Both the position numbers and the translations under genes were made by a program. Shown piece after piece: positions 24,591 through 32,832 of a stretch of 49,606 nucleotides of DNA. The DNA is from CG1-02-35-72 sp045046885 (GTDB lineage Bacteria > Bacteroidota > Bacteroidia > Flavobacteriales > Flavobacteriaceae): assembly GCA_045046885.1 (NCBI GenBank), contig JASFYX010000059.1, positions 1 to 49,606 of the forward strand, read 5' to 3'. The notes beneath the pieces are model-generated. The model saw nothing but the letters and a program-made list of their open reading frames with translations, searched no databases and was not told the origin of the DNA. Numbering within the stretch: position 1 is the stretch's first letter; each line of letters begins with the position of its first letter.

Positions 24591-27500
24591 CTACATATTT
24601 CGTCGGTATTGTCCACCCACTTTAAACAAGGCTTCTGTAATCTGACCTAACGAGCATACTTTTGTGGCTTCCATCAAACAGTCAAACATATTCTCGTTTT
24701 TAATGGCGGCTTGGTGTAAATCGGACAAAGCCTGAGCACTTTCTTTTGTGTGGCGCTTGTTGAGGTTTTTAACTACCTTAATTTGGTATTTTTTCTCTTT
24801 TTCTGTAGCACGAATCACTTCTTGTGGCAAAACAGTAGGCGAGCCCTTACTGCTTAAAAAAGTATTGACCCCAATAATTGGGAAATCGCCGTTGTGTTTC
24901 AGGGTTTCATAGTACAAACTTTCTTCTTGTATTTTACTGCGTTGGTACATAGTTTCCATCGCACCCAACACACCACCACGCTCGTTTATACGATCGAATT
25001 CAACATAAACGGCTTCTTCTACCAAGTCGGTTAATTCTTCAATGATAAAAGCCCCCTGAATGGGATTTTCGTTTTTAGCTAAGCCCAATTCCTTATTGAT
25101 AATAAGTTGAATGGCCATTGCCCGGCGTACCGATTCTTCGGTGGGTGTGGTAATGGCTTCATCGTAAGCGTTGGTGTGCAACGAATTACAATTGTCGTAA
25201 ATAGCATACAAAGCCTGTAATGTTGTACGGATATCATTAAAGTCGATTTCTTGAGCATGTAAAGAGCGGCCGGAAGTCTGAATATGATATTTAAGCATTT
25301 GAGCACGCTCGTTTGCGCCGTACTTTTGTTTCATCGCTTTAGCCCAAATTTTTCTAGCCACACGGCCAATTACGGCATATTCTGGATCGATGCCATTTGA
25401 GAAAAAGAAGGATAAATTTGGTCCAAATTTATTGATGTCCATACCACGAGATAAGTAATATTCAACGTAAGTGAATCCATTAGACAAAGTAAAAGCCAAT
25501 TGCGAAATAGGATTAGCACCCGCCTCAGCAATGTGATAACCTGAGATAGACACAGAATAGAAATTACGGATTTTATTTTGAATAAAATATTCTTGTACAT
25601 CACCCATTAAACGCAAGGCAAATTCGGTAGAAAAAATACAAGTATTTTGTGCTTGATCTTCTTTTAAAATATCAGCTTGAACTGTACCGCGTACTTTTGA
25701 TAGTGTTTCTTTTTTAATTTTTTGATAAACATCATTTGACAAAACGGCATCACCAGAAAGACCTAAAAGTAAAAGACCTAAACCGTTATTGCCTTCGGGT
25801 AAAGTGCCTTGATATTTGGGTTGATCAATGCCTTTATCTTTAAAAATGGTCGCTATCTTTTTAGCTACTTCTTTTTTTAAACCATTTTCAATAATGTGTT
25901 TTTCGCATTCCTGATCTATAGCAGCATTCATAAAAAAGCCGAGCATCATAGGTGCAGGGCCGTTAATTGTCATAGAGACCGATGTCAATGCATTGGTTAA
26001 ATCGAAACCAGAATAGAGTTTTTTAAGATCGTCTAAACAACAAATTGACACGCCAGCATTCCCAATTTTTCCATAAATATCTGGGCGTACATCAGGGTCG
26101 TTACCATACAAAGTCACACTGTCAAAAGCAGTAGATAATCTTTTTGCTGGTAATCCGGCACTGACGTAATGAAATCTGCGATTGGTGCGTTCTGGACCAC
26201 CTTCGCCAGCAAACATACGAGCGGGATCTTCGCCAGAGCGTTTAAAGGGGTAAATGCCAGCAGTAAACGGAAACTTACCTGGGACATTTTCTTGTAATTG
26301 CCATAAAAGAATATCACCCCAGCCTTTGTATTTTGGCAAAGCAATTTTTGGTATAAGCGTATGCGATAATGATTTAGTATGTGTTTTTATATTTATTTCT
26401 TTGTTGCGGACTTTAAAACTAAATACTTCATTTTTATAAGACTGTTTTTGAGAAGCCCATTCGGTTATTAGTACCCAATTGTAAGGACTTAAATCCATTT
26501 TAACACGGTCGAATTCTGCTTTTAGAATTTTAATGATGTCAATTTTGTCATTTTCAGTATCATTAATTAATTCTTCAAAATAGTTGTTGAGATTCTTCAC
26601 TTCGTTCAGAATGACACCAGAGAATGTTTCTATAGTTTTATAGATACTATACAATTTCTGAGCAATCTCAGCTTGTTCTTTAGCCCACTTATTGTATTGG
26701 CGATTACCTTCGGTAATTTCAGATAAATAACGCGTGCGGTTTGGCGGAATGATAAACTGCTTTTCTGACGAGCCACTTTCTAGATTGTGTTTAGAACTGA
26801 ATTGGGTTTGTGTTTTGTTGTTTAAAGTATCGATTAATTTATCGTATAAAGTATTAGTGCCCGGGTCGTTAAACTGAGCGGCAATACTGCCATAAACAGG
26901 CATATCTTCAACAGATTTATCCCATAAATTGTGGTTGCGTTGGTATTGTTTTTTAACATCACGTAAAGCATCTAATGCCCCTCTTTTATCAAATTTATTT
27001 AAAGCTATGACGTCTGCAAAATCTAGCATATCAATTTTTTCGAGCTGAGTAGCCGCACCATAATCGGGTGTCATCACGTAAAGCGAGACGTCAGAATGGT
27101 CTATTATTTCTGTATCAGATTGGCCGATACCTGAAGTCTCAAGAATAATTAAATCGTATGCGGCTGCTTTTAAAATAGCCACGGCATTTTTAACGTATTT
27201 AGACAAAGCTAAATTAGATTGACGTGTAGCTAAAGAACGCATATAGACACGGTCATTTTTAATAGCGTTCATTCGGATGCGGTCGCCTAAAAGTGCGCCG
27301 CCTGTTTTCTTTTTAGACGGGTCAACAGATACAATGCCAATAGTTTTTTTAGGAAAATCTTGTAAAAAACGGCGGACCAATTCGTCTACCAATGACGATT
27401 TCCCTGCACCACCCGTACCGGTAATGCCAAGGACAGGAGCTGCCTTTAATATCCCCGAAGGGGGAAAAGAATTGTTAAAGATTTTTTTAAAATCATCTGG

Positions 27501-28040
27501 ATGATTTTCGGCTATAGAAATAAGACGGGCTATAGTGTTGATGTCTTTATTTTTAAGTCCATTCTCAATCCTTCCCGAAGGGAAGGAGGTCACTTCCGAA
27601 ACATCGAAATCTGATTTTTCAATCATGTCATTTATCATGCCTTGTAAACCCATTTTTCTACCATCGTCTGGCGCGTAAATACGGGTGATGCCATAAGCCA
27701 TTAAATCGGCTATTTCTTCGGGAAGAATAACGCCTCCGCCACCGCCAAATATCTTTATTTGTGGAGCCCCTTTTTCTTGCAATAAATCGTACATATATTT
27801 AAAATACTCATTATGGCCGCCCTGATAAGAGGTCATAGCAATAGCTTGTGCATCTTCTTGAATAGCTGTATTGACAACTTCTTCTACACTGCGGTCGTGA
27901 CCGAGGTGAATAACTTCTACACCAGTACTTTGAATAATGCGGCGCATGATGTTTATGGCGGCATCGTGACCGTCAAAAAGAGAGGCAGCTGTTACAATTC
28001 GGATGTTATTTTTGGGAATATAAGGTTTGATAATTTCCAT
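24591..28040 (-). CDS. icmF: Fused isobutyryl-CoA/methylmalonyl-type mutase IcmF with in-frame repeat insertions
   Basis: IcmF interconverts isobutyryl- and butyryl-CoA (and related acyl-CoAs) using adenosylcobalamin, with its own G-protein chaperone. The 1149 residues run: B12-binding domain (about 12-140, with FDGHDAAINIM), MeaB-like GTPase (about 200-425, P-loop GITGTGGAGKSS at 203-214), then the mutase domain (about 560-1149, with FPFTAGIYPFKRSGEDPARM and FAGEGGPERTNRRFHY). Both interdomain linkers contain palindromic genomic repeats translated in frame: SFPSGR near 150, SFPPSG near 190 and VILNEVKNL near 475. They leave the catalytic blocks intact. A 16-base palindrome lies 10 bases upstream of the start. 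The exact acyl-CoA preference cannot be read with certainty. Confidence 0.94.
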   Translation of the reverse strand: MEIIKPYIPKNNIRIVTAASLFDGHDAAINIMRRIIQSTGVEVIHLGHDRSVEEVVNTAIQEDAQAIAMTSYQGGHNEYFKYMYDLLQEKGAPQIKIFGGGGGVILPEEIADLMAYGITRIYAPDDGRKMGLQGMINDMIEKSDFDVSEVTSFPSGRIENGLKNKDINTIARLISIAENHPDDFKKIFNNSFPPSGILKAAPVLGITGTGGAGKSSLVDELVRRFLQDFPKKTIGIVSVDPSKKKTGGALLGDRIRMNAIKNDRVYMRSLATRQSNLALSKYVKNAVAILKAAAYDLIILETSGIGQSDTEIIDHSDVSLYVMTPDYGAATQLEKIDMLDFADVIALNKFDKRGALDALRDVKKQYQRNHNLWDKSVEDMPVYGSIAAQFNDPGTNTLYDKLIDTLNNKTQTQFSSKHNLESGSSEKQFIIPPNRTRYLSEITEGNRQYNKWAKEQAEIAQKLYSIYKTIETFSGVILNEVKNLNNYFEELINDTENDKIDIIKILKAEFDRVKMDLSPYNWVLITEWASQKQSYKNEVFSFKVRNKEINIKTHTKSLSHTLIPKIALPKYKGWGDILLWQLQENVPGKFPFTAGIYPFKRSGEDPARMFAGEGGPERTNRRFHYVSAGLPAKRLSTAFDSVTLYGNDPDVRPDIYGKIGNAGVSICCLDDLKKLYSGFDLTNALTSVSMTINGPAPMMLGFFMNAAIDQECEKHIIENGLKKEVAKKIATIFKDKGIDQPKYQGTLPEGNNGLGLLLLGLSGDAVLSNDVYQKIKKETLSKVRGTVQADILKEDQAQNTCIFSTEFALRLMGDVQEYFIQNKIRNFYSVSISGYHIAEAGANPISQLAFTLSNGFTYVEYYLSRGMDINKFGPNLSFFFSNGIDPEYAVIGRVARKIWAKAMKQKYGANERAQMLKYHIQTSGRSLHAQEIDFNDIRTTLQALYAIYDNCNSLHTNAYDEAITTPTEESVRRAMAIQLIINKELGLAKNENPIQGAFIIEELTDLVEEAVYVEFDRINERGGVLGAMETMYQRSKIQEESLYYETLKHNGDFPIIGVNTFLSSKGSPTVLPQEVIRATEKEKKYQIKVVKNLNKRHTKESAQALSDLHQAAIKNENMFDCLMEATKVCSLGQITEALFKVGGQYRRNM
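26589..26615 (-). repeat. Bacteroidota VILNEVKNL-type palindromic repeat inside icmF
   Basis: On the coding strand this 27-base stretch contains ATTCTGAACGAAGTGAAGAA, a widely dispersed imperfect palindrome in Bacteroidota genomes. It is translated as part of GVILNEVKNLN (residues about 474-484), between the GTPase and mutase domains, without breaking the frame. Confidence 0.75.
27452..27465. repeat. Short CCCCGAAGGGG-type palindrome inside icmF
   Basis: TCCCCGAAGGGGGA at 27452-27465 encodes the FPPSG part of the linker just before the GTPase P-loop (residues about 192-196). It resembles the larger palindrome at 27569-27587. Confidence 0.55.
27569..27587. repeat. TCCTTCCC-GAA-GGGAAGGA palindrome inside icmF
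   Basis: Perfect 8-bp arms around GAA. It encodes SFPSGR (residues about 151-156), between the B12-binding and GTPase domains. Similar GGGAAGG palindromes are common short repeats in flavobacterial genomes. Confidence 0.6.
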
Positions 28041-28049
28041 TTTGATAAG

Positions 28050-28065
28050 GTACTTTTAAAAGTAC
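28050..28065. promoter_or_regulatory. 16-base perfect palindrome before icmF
   Basis: GTACTTTTAAAAGTAC is a perfect palindrome 10 bases upstream of the icmF start. It includes a -7-like TACTTTTA on the minus strand (28064-28057), so a bound repressor would block transcription start. The regulator is unknown. Confidence 0.4.
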
Positions 28066-28123
28066 TGCAATTTACTCAAAATAATAATATTTACCTGATC
28101 CTTAATAGGAGCTTTTTGTTAAA

Positions 28124-28141
28124 AATAAGATTAATCTTATT
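28124..28141. other. 18-base palindrome at the end of the APC permease gene
   Basis: AATAAGATTAATCTTATT is a perfect palindrome without loop, overlapping the stop codon of the upstream minus-strand gene. It could be a site for a dimeric regulator of icmF or a weak hairpin. Confidence 0.35.
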
Positions 28142-29870
28142 AAATAATTAAGCGCACACCGCCTAATTGTTCTACACGGTAAGGGAATTTATCACCTGGC
28201 GATCCAATAAACATAAAGTTTACAGGGATATCCCATTCTTTAGACAGTTTGTTGATGAGTTTGGGACCGAAAGTATCGTGCATAACCACAAAATCAATAT
28301 CAATATCGGGATACTCACGATCTAAAAATTCGATATCAGTTTTTAGTTTAATACTGACGTCTTCGCCTTTATTTAATACCGTGACAATCTTAATTTTTCG
28401 GGTGTGCTCATTTTGTTTTATATAGAGCATTACACGGTTTAAATTAGAAAGGTGGTCTCCTTTAGTAAAAAAGACAAATTCTTGTTTAACAATGTCATTT
28501 ATAGTTCTAATGATTTTACTGTTAAAATATTTTACTATTTTTAATATGCTTCTCAGTATTATTATACGGTTAAGCATAATAAAAATAAAGCCCATTGCTA
28601 CTAAGAAGTATGGCATAAAAATGGTTATATTACTGGGCATACCATCTCTGGGGACCATTAGTACATTCCCCGAAAGGGCAAATCCAACAGCAATAATGGC
28701 AATTATAACGGCTATCCAAGAAGCTTGTTCGGGACGCGGTAATTTGGCACGTTTTACTTTTAAGAGGATGTTGCCAATACCAAATAAGGCCATAACAGAT
28801 AAGAAAGATATGGTATAAACACCTGCTAGTAATTTTACATTACCTTGGGTGATAAGTAAAACAGAAACGCTTAACAAAAAGAACATAATTATTATGCGGT
28901 AAGAACTTCCTTTGCTATTCTTCTTTAGAAAATAATTGGGTAAAATGCGGTCTAAAGTCATACGTTCTAATAATCCCGAAACACCTACATAACTGGTTAA
29001 TACAGCACCACTCAATACCAAAACAGCATCAACAGCAATTAAAACACCGAGCCAATTACCACCCACATGTTCGCCCATTTCTATGAGTAATGTATTTTGA
29101 TAGGCATCACTTTGTAAAACAGGTAAGGCAAATAAGGCCAAAGCAAATAAGGCCATAAGTGGATTTATGACACTTACAACACCCCACATATTTCTAAGGG
29201 TTTTAGGGAAAACGCCATCGGCTTGTTCTTCTACAAAGTTGGCTGAACTCTCGAAGCCCGAAACACCTAACATTGAAGCAGCAAAGCCAAAAAAGATAGC
29301 CATCCCTATACTACCTTCGCGTAAAGGGGCCTCTTGATTTTCGAAAAATTGTGAAAACCCGTTTTGTGACAAGTAATAACCTATAAATAAAGTTAAGATT
29401 AGCAATGAAAATAAATGAAATATAAAAATACCAATCGCTACTTTAGATGATTCTGTTATACCGCCAATTGTGAGCACAGCAAATAGACCCAATAAAACTA
29501 TTGTAGCAATTATTACGGGCATATTAGGAATGAGATGGTGTAAATAATGCATCGCTTCGTTACCCGAAATAACGGCTGTTGCCATATAAGACAGCAGTGT
29601 TAAAGTAGCTGCCAAAGAGGCCATTTGTTTGCTGGTTGTATTCAATAAAGCGTTATAAGCTCCACCATTTAAAGGTAGAGCACCTACAACTTCACCATAA
29701 ATTTTACGAAAAAGAAATAAAACAAAGGCTACAATAAGTAAAGTTATCCAAGCGTATTGACCTGCATAAAAAATTGATAAAGCTGATACGTATAAAACTG
29801 AAGAACTAATGTCGTTACCGCAAATGGCGGTCGAAGCTAATTCGCCTAGCTTCTTATGAACTTTTGTCAT
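28140..29870 (-). CDS. APC-superfamily permease with a C-terminal cytosolic domain
   Basis: The 576-residue protein has about 12 membrane helices (about 20-450). The first helix region GELASTAICGNDISSSVLYV and GALPLNGGAYNALLN match amino-acid/polyamine/cation permeases. The last 110 residues form a soluble alternating alpha/beta domain (RKIKIVTVLNKGEDV, DIDIDFVVMHDTFG), similar in pattern to universal-stress-protein-like regulatory domains of such permeases. Amino acid or K+ uptake is possible. It lies 99 bases upstream of icmF on the same strand. Confidence 0.87.
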   Translation of the reverse strand: MTKVHKKLGELASTAICGNDISSSVLYVSALSIFYAGQYAWITLLIVAFVLFLFRKIYGEVVGALPLNGGAYNALLNTTSKQMASLAATLTLLSYMATAVISGNEAMHYLHHLIPNMPVIIATIVLLGLFAVLTIGGITESSKVAIGIFIFHLFSLLILTLFIGYYLSQNGFSQFFENQEAPLREGSIGMAIFFGFAASMLGVSGFESSANFVEEQADGVFPKTLRNMWGVVSVINPLMALFALALFALPVLQSDAYQNTLLIEMGEHVGGNWLGVLIAVDAVLVLSGAVLTSYVGVSGLLERMTLDRILPNYFLKKNSKGSSYRIIIMFFLLSVSVLLITQGNVKLLAGVYTISFLSVMALFGIGNILLKVKRAKLPRPEQASWIAVIIAIIAVGFALSGNVLMVPRDGMPSNITIFMPYFLVAMGFIFIMLNRIIILRSILKIVKYFNSKIIRTINDIVKQEFVFFTKGDHLSNLNRVMLYIKQNEHTRKIKIVTVLNKGEDVSIKLKTDIEFLDREYPDIDIDFVVMHDTFGPKLINKLSKEWDIPVNFMFIGSPGDKFPYRVEQLGGVRLII

Positions 29871-29900
29871 TTTTGTAGTTAAAAATATTCAAATCAATGA

Positions 29901-29908
29901 CAAAGGTA
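29901..29908 (-). promoter_or_regulatory. -7 element (TACCTTTG) for the APC permease gene
   Basis: On the minus strand TACCTTTG matches TAnnTTTG, 30 bases before the ATG at 29870, in the gap divergent from radC. No -33 TTG at standard spacing. Confidence 0.45.
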
Positions 29909-29946
29909 TTATTTTTTCTTTAGTATATTTAGGGTTTATTTTACAA

Positions 29947-30645
29947 ATGGACAATAAAAAAGAATATCAAGGTATTAAATCTTGGCATGAAGCCGATAGA
30001 CCGCGAGAAAAATTACTAAAAAAAGGCTGTTTTGCCTTATCGGATGCCGAATTAATTGCCATCCTTATAGGAAGTGGCAGCAGAAATGAAACAGCTGTAG
30101 ATTTAGCTAAGCGAATTTTAGCTTCTGTAGATTATAATTTACAGACTCTTGCTAAATTGAGTGTTGAAGATCTTATGCAATTTAAAGGAATTGGTGAGGC
30201 TAAGGCCATAAGTATTATAACGGCATTAGAATTGGGTAAAAGACGCCGACTTGAAAAAGCACTTGAAATTAAAAAAATTACAAGTAGCAAATCAGTTTAT
30301 GAGCTAATGCAACCCTTATTGGGCGATTTAAAACACGAAGAATTTTGGGTTTTGTTTTTAAATAATGCGAACGTTGTTTTAAGTAAACAATGTTTAAGCA
30401 AAGGAGGTTTAACGGGCACTTTGGTCGATACCAGATTGGTGTTTAAACCCGCTTTGTCGCAATTGGCTACTGGTATTATTTTGTGTCATAACCATCCTTC
30501 GGGCACTTTAAAACCAAGTGACTCCGATAAGCAATTAACACAAAAGATTAAAGATGCTGGCCTAACCTTAGATATAAAAATTTTAGACCACCTTATAATT
30601 ACAGAAAAAGCGTATTTTAGCTTTGCAGACGAAGGCTTGATATAA
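29947..30645 (+). CDS. radC: RadC-family JAMM/MPN protein
   Basis: The 232-residue protein has N-terminal helix-hairpin-helix elements (LMQFKGIGEAKAISIITALELGKRR) and a JAMM metal site: Glu in EEFWVLFLN, then HNHPSG and SDSD (about residues 178-195). The family was named for DNA repair, but its role remains unsettled; related proteins occur on mobile elements, while this full-length chromosomal copy is typical. Its stop overlaps the next start by one base (TAATG). Confidence 0.95.
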   Translation: MDNKKEYQGIKSWHEADRPREKLLKKGCFALSDAELIAILIGSGSRNETAVDLAKRILASVDYNLQTLAKLSVEDLMQFKGIGEAKAISIITALELGKRRRLEKALEIKKITSSKSVYELMQPLLGDLKHEEFWVLFLNNANVVLSKQCLSKGGLTGTLVDTRLVFKPALSQLATGIILCHNHPSGTLKPSDSDKQLTQKIKDAGLTLDIKILDHLIITEKAYFSFADEGLI

Positions 30646-31970
30646 TGCTATTAATTTACACTCATAAAATTACACCCCGACTAACTTATACGTTTAATCA
30701 GATATTTAAACGCATATTGTTAATTCCGATAAAATTTACAACTAAAATTGATGATTTTGTAGCTCATAATGGCTCTAAAATAACCTATACCAAAGCACCG
30801 CTTGGCAATGAATTCTTTATTAAAAGCAACGAATTGCTCTTTGAACAAGGTTTTAGCGATATGGAAATAAATGTCGCTATGTGGGAGAATGTTCCTTGTT
30901 TTTTTAAAACAGGAAATAAATCTGCTATACCTTTTGATGTTTTTGCCGCTAGTTTTTATTTGTTGAGTCGCTATGAAGAGTATTTACCCCATGTTAAAGA
31001 TACTTTTGAACGCTTTCCGGCTACAGAAAGCTTGGCTTTTAAAAATAATTTTTTAGAACAGCCTGTTGTAGATATTTGGGCTTTAAAACTAAAAGTATTA
31101 TTACAAGAAAAATTTGAGATAATAGAATTTGGTAAACGTGAATTTAAAGCTATTTCTACAATTGATGTTGATAGTGCTTATGCGTTTAAACATAAAAATA
31201 TTGTGAGAACAATAGGCGGATTTATAACAGATACTTTTTCTTTTAAATTTAGAAATTTATGGTTGCGTTCTATGGTGTTATTTAATTTTAGAAAGGATCC
31301 TTTTGATCAATTTTCTAAACTTTTAAATCTCCAAAAAACTTATGATGTGTCCACAATTTTCTTCTTTTTAGTGGGCGATTATACCACTTACGATAAAAAT
31401 GTATCACACAATAATTTAAAATTTAAATCGCTAATAAAATCGGTAGCCGATTATGCTCAGGTAGGTTTACATCCATCCTTTTTTACAATGAAAAATGAAG
31501 TTACCTTAAAAAAAGAGATGAAACGTTTAGAAGAGATTTTAAATACGCCTGTCAGAAAATCGAGACAACATTATCTTAGGATGGATTTACCTGACACGTA
31601 CCAAAAACTAATAGATTTAGAAATTTTTGAAGATCACACAATGGGATATGCCCAGCACTGTGGTTTTAGAGCAGGGACTTGCACACCGTTTTATTTTTAC
31701 GATTTAGATTTTGAAATTCAGACCCCTTTAAAAATCTATTCTTTTGCCGTAATGGATGGCACATTAAAAGATTATCTGTTTTTGTCTAACAGAAAAGCTT
31801 TGTTAAAAATTAAAAGTTTGGCCGATAAAGTAAAAAGTGTGGAAGGCACTTTTATTAGTTTATTCCACAATGAAACTGTAAGCGAAATGGGTAGATGGAA
31901 GAGTTGGTCCAAAATTTATACAGAAATGCTTAAATATGTTTCTACCAAAGAAACAGCCACTCATGATTAG
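30645..31970 (+). CDS. Polysaccharide deacetylase-like protein (DUF7033 type)
   Basis: The 441-residue protein resembles the Bacteroidota polysaccharide-deacetylase family with an N-terminal DUF7033-like region (about 1-130, FDVFAASFYLLSRYEEYLP). The NodB-like barrel then shows ISTIDVDSAYAF, a VGLHPSF segment and SRQHYLRMDLP, the Asp and His pattern of metal-dependent deacetylases. No signal peptide. It begins at the radC stop codon and overlaps the GNAT-like gene, so the three are co-transcribed. The cargo is probably a cell-surface glycan. Confidence 0.82.
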   Translation: MLLIYTHKITPRLTYTFNQIFKRILLIPIKFTTKIDDFVAHNGSKITYTKAPLGNEFFIKSNELLFEQGFSDMEINVAMWENVPCFFKTGNKSAIPFDVFAASFYLLSRYEEYLPHVKDTFERFPATESLAFKNNFLEQPVVDIWALKLKVLLQEKFEIIEFGKREFKAISTIDVDSAYAFKHKNIVRTIGGFITDTFSFKFRNLWLRSMVLFNFRKDPFDQFSKLLNLQKTYDVSTIFFFLVGDYTTYDKNVSHNNLKFKSLIKSVADYAQVGLHPSFFTMKNEVTLKKEMKRLEEILNTPVRKSRQHYLRMDLPDTYQKLIDLEIFEDHTMGYAQHCGFRAGTCTPFYFYDLDFEIQTPLKIYSFAVMDGTLKDYLFLSNRKALLKIKSLADKVKSVEGTFISLFHNETVSEMGRWKSWSKIYTEMLKYVSTKETATHD

Positions 31971-32832
31971 GTATTTAAAAAACAAAGACATTGATTATAC
32001 GAAATACGATGATTGTGTTTTAAACGCCATACAATCTAAAGTTTACGCTTTTAGTTGGTACTTAGATGCTGTTACTGAAACTTGGGATGTTCTGGTTTTA
32101 GGTGATTATGAAGCAGTAATGCCGTTACCAAAACGAAAAAAATACAATATTAATTATATTTTTCAACCAAGTTGGATTCAGCATTTAGGAACTTTTTCTA
32201 GAAGGCATTTAACAGATAATCAATCAGCTATTTTTATAAAAAAAATTCCTAGAAAAATTACACTTATAGATTATAATACCAATTTTAAAACACCAAATTC
32301 TCAAGAACAAACAAACTATATTTTACCTTTAGAAAGGGATTATAAAACAATTTTTAAAACCTTTTCTAAAGGTCGTAAAAGTAGTATTAATCAGGCTAAG
32401 AAGTGTGGCTTAGAAATTAGAGAAATAGAAGATTGGGCGTCAATTATAACTTTATTTAAACAAAATAAAGGTCTAAATGTAGAACTATCTAATGATGCTT
32501 ATAAAGTATTAGAAATCCTTTTAGAAAAATCTAAGACTCTTAAGAAATTAAAAATATTAGGAGCCTACTCTAAAAGTAATGAATTGCTTGGCGGTGCTTT
32601 TTTTATAATTTCAAAAAACAGAATAACCTATTTATTTTCTGCTGTAAATCAGAAAGGAAGAGATTTACAAGCGATGTCTTTAATATTAAACACAGTTATA
32701 AAAAATTACTCGGAATCTGATTATATCTTTGATTTCGAGGGTTCTATGTTGCTAGGTGTTGCCAAGTTTATAAGAAGTTTTGGCGCTCAAAAAGAGTTTT
32801 ATTACCACTTTAAAAAATGGCGTTTATTTTAA
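31963..32832 (+). CDS. FemAB/GNAT-like acyltransferase
   Basis: From the ATG at 31963 the 289-residue protein starts MIRYLKNKDIDYTKYDDCV. A frame extension to 31936 exists, but would overlap the preceding gene by 35 bases rather than 8. It has the FemAB/GNAT pattern: TFSKGRKSSINQAKKCGLEIRE (about 110-131) and LGAYSKSNELLGGAFFII. Such proteins transfer amino acids or acyl groups in wall or surface-glycan assembly. The 3' end overlaps the convergent flippase gene by nine bases. Confidence 0.8.
   Translation: MIRYLKNKDIDYTKYDDCVLNAIQSKVYAFSWYLDAVTETWDVLVLGDYEAVMPLPKRKKYNINYIFQPSWIQHLGTFSRRHLTDNQSAIFIKKIPRKITLIDYNTNFKTPNSQEQTNYILPLERDYKTIFKTFSKGRKSSINQAKKCGLEIREIEDWASIITLFKQNKGLNVELSNDAYKVLEILLEKSKTLKKLKILGAYSKSNELLGGAFFIISKNRITYLFSAVNQKGRDLQAMSLILNTVIKNYSESDYIFDFEGSMLLGVAKFIRSFGAQKEFYYHFKKWRLF

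Noticed and set aside
28664..28681. CCCCGAAAGGG-like sequence in the APC permease gene, similar to the icmF palindromes
   Set aside because: The arms are imperfect and the codons encode a normal membrane-helix segment, so it is probably coincidence.
31936..31962. Nine-residue N-terminal extension of the GNAT-like protein
   Set aside because: It would deepen the overlap with the upstream gene; the ATG at 31963 gives a natural short overlap.
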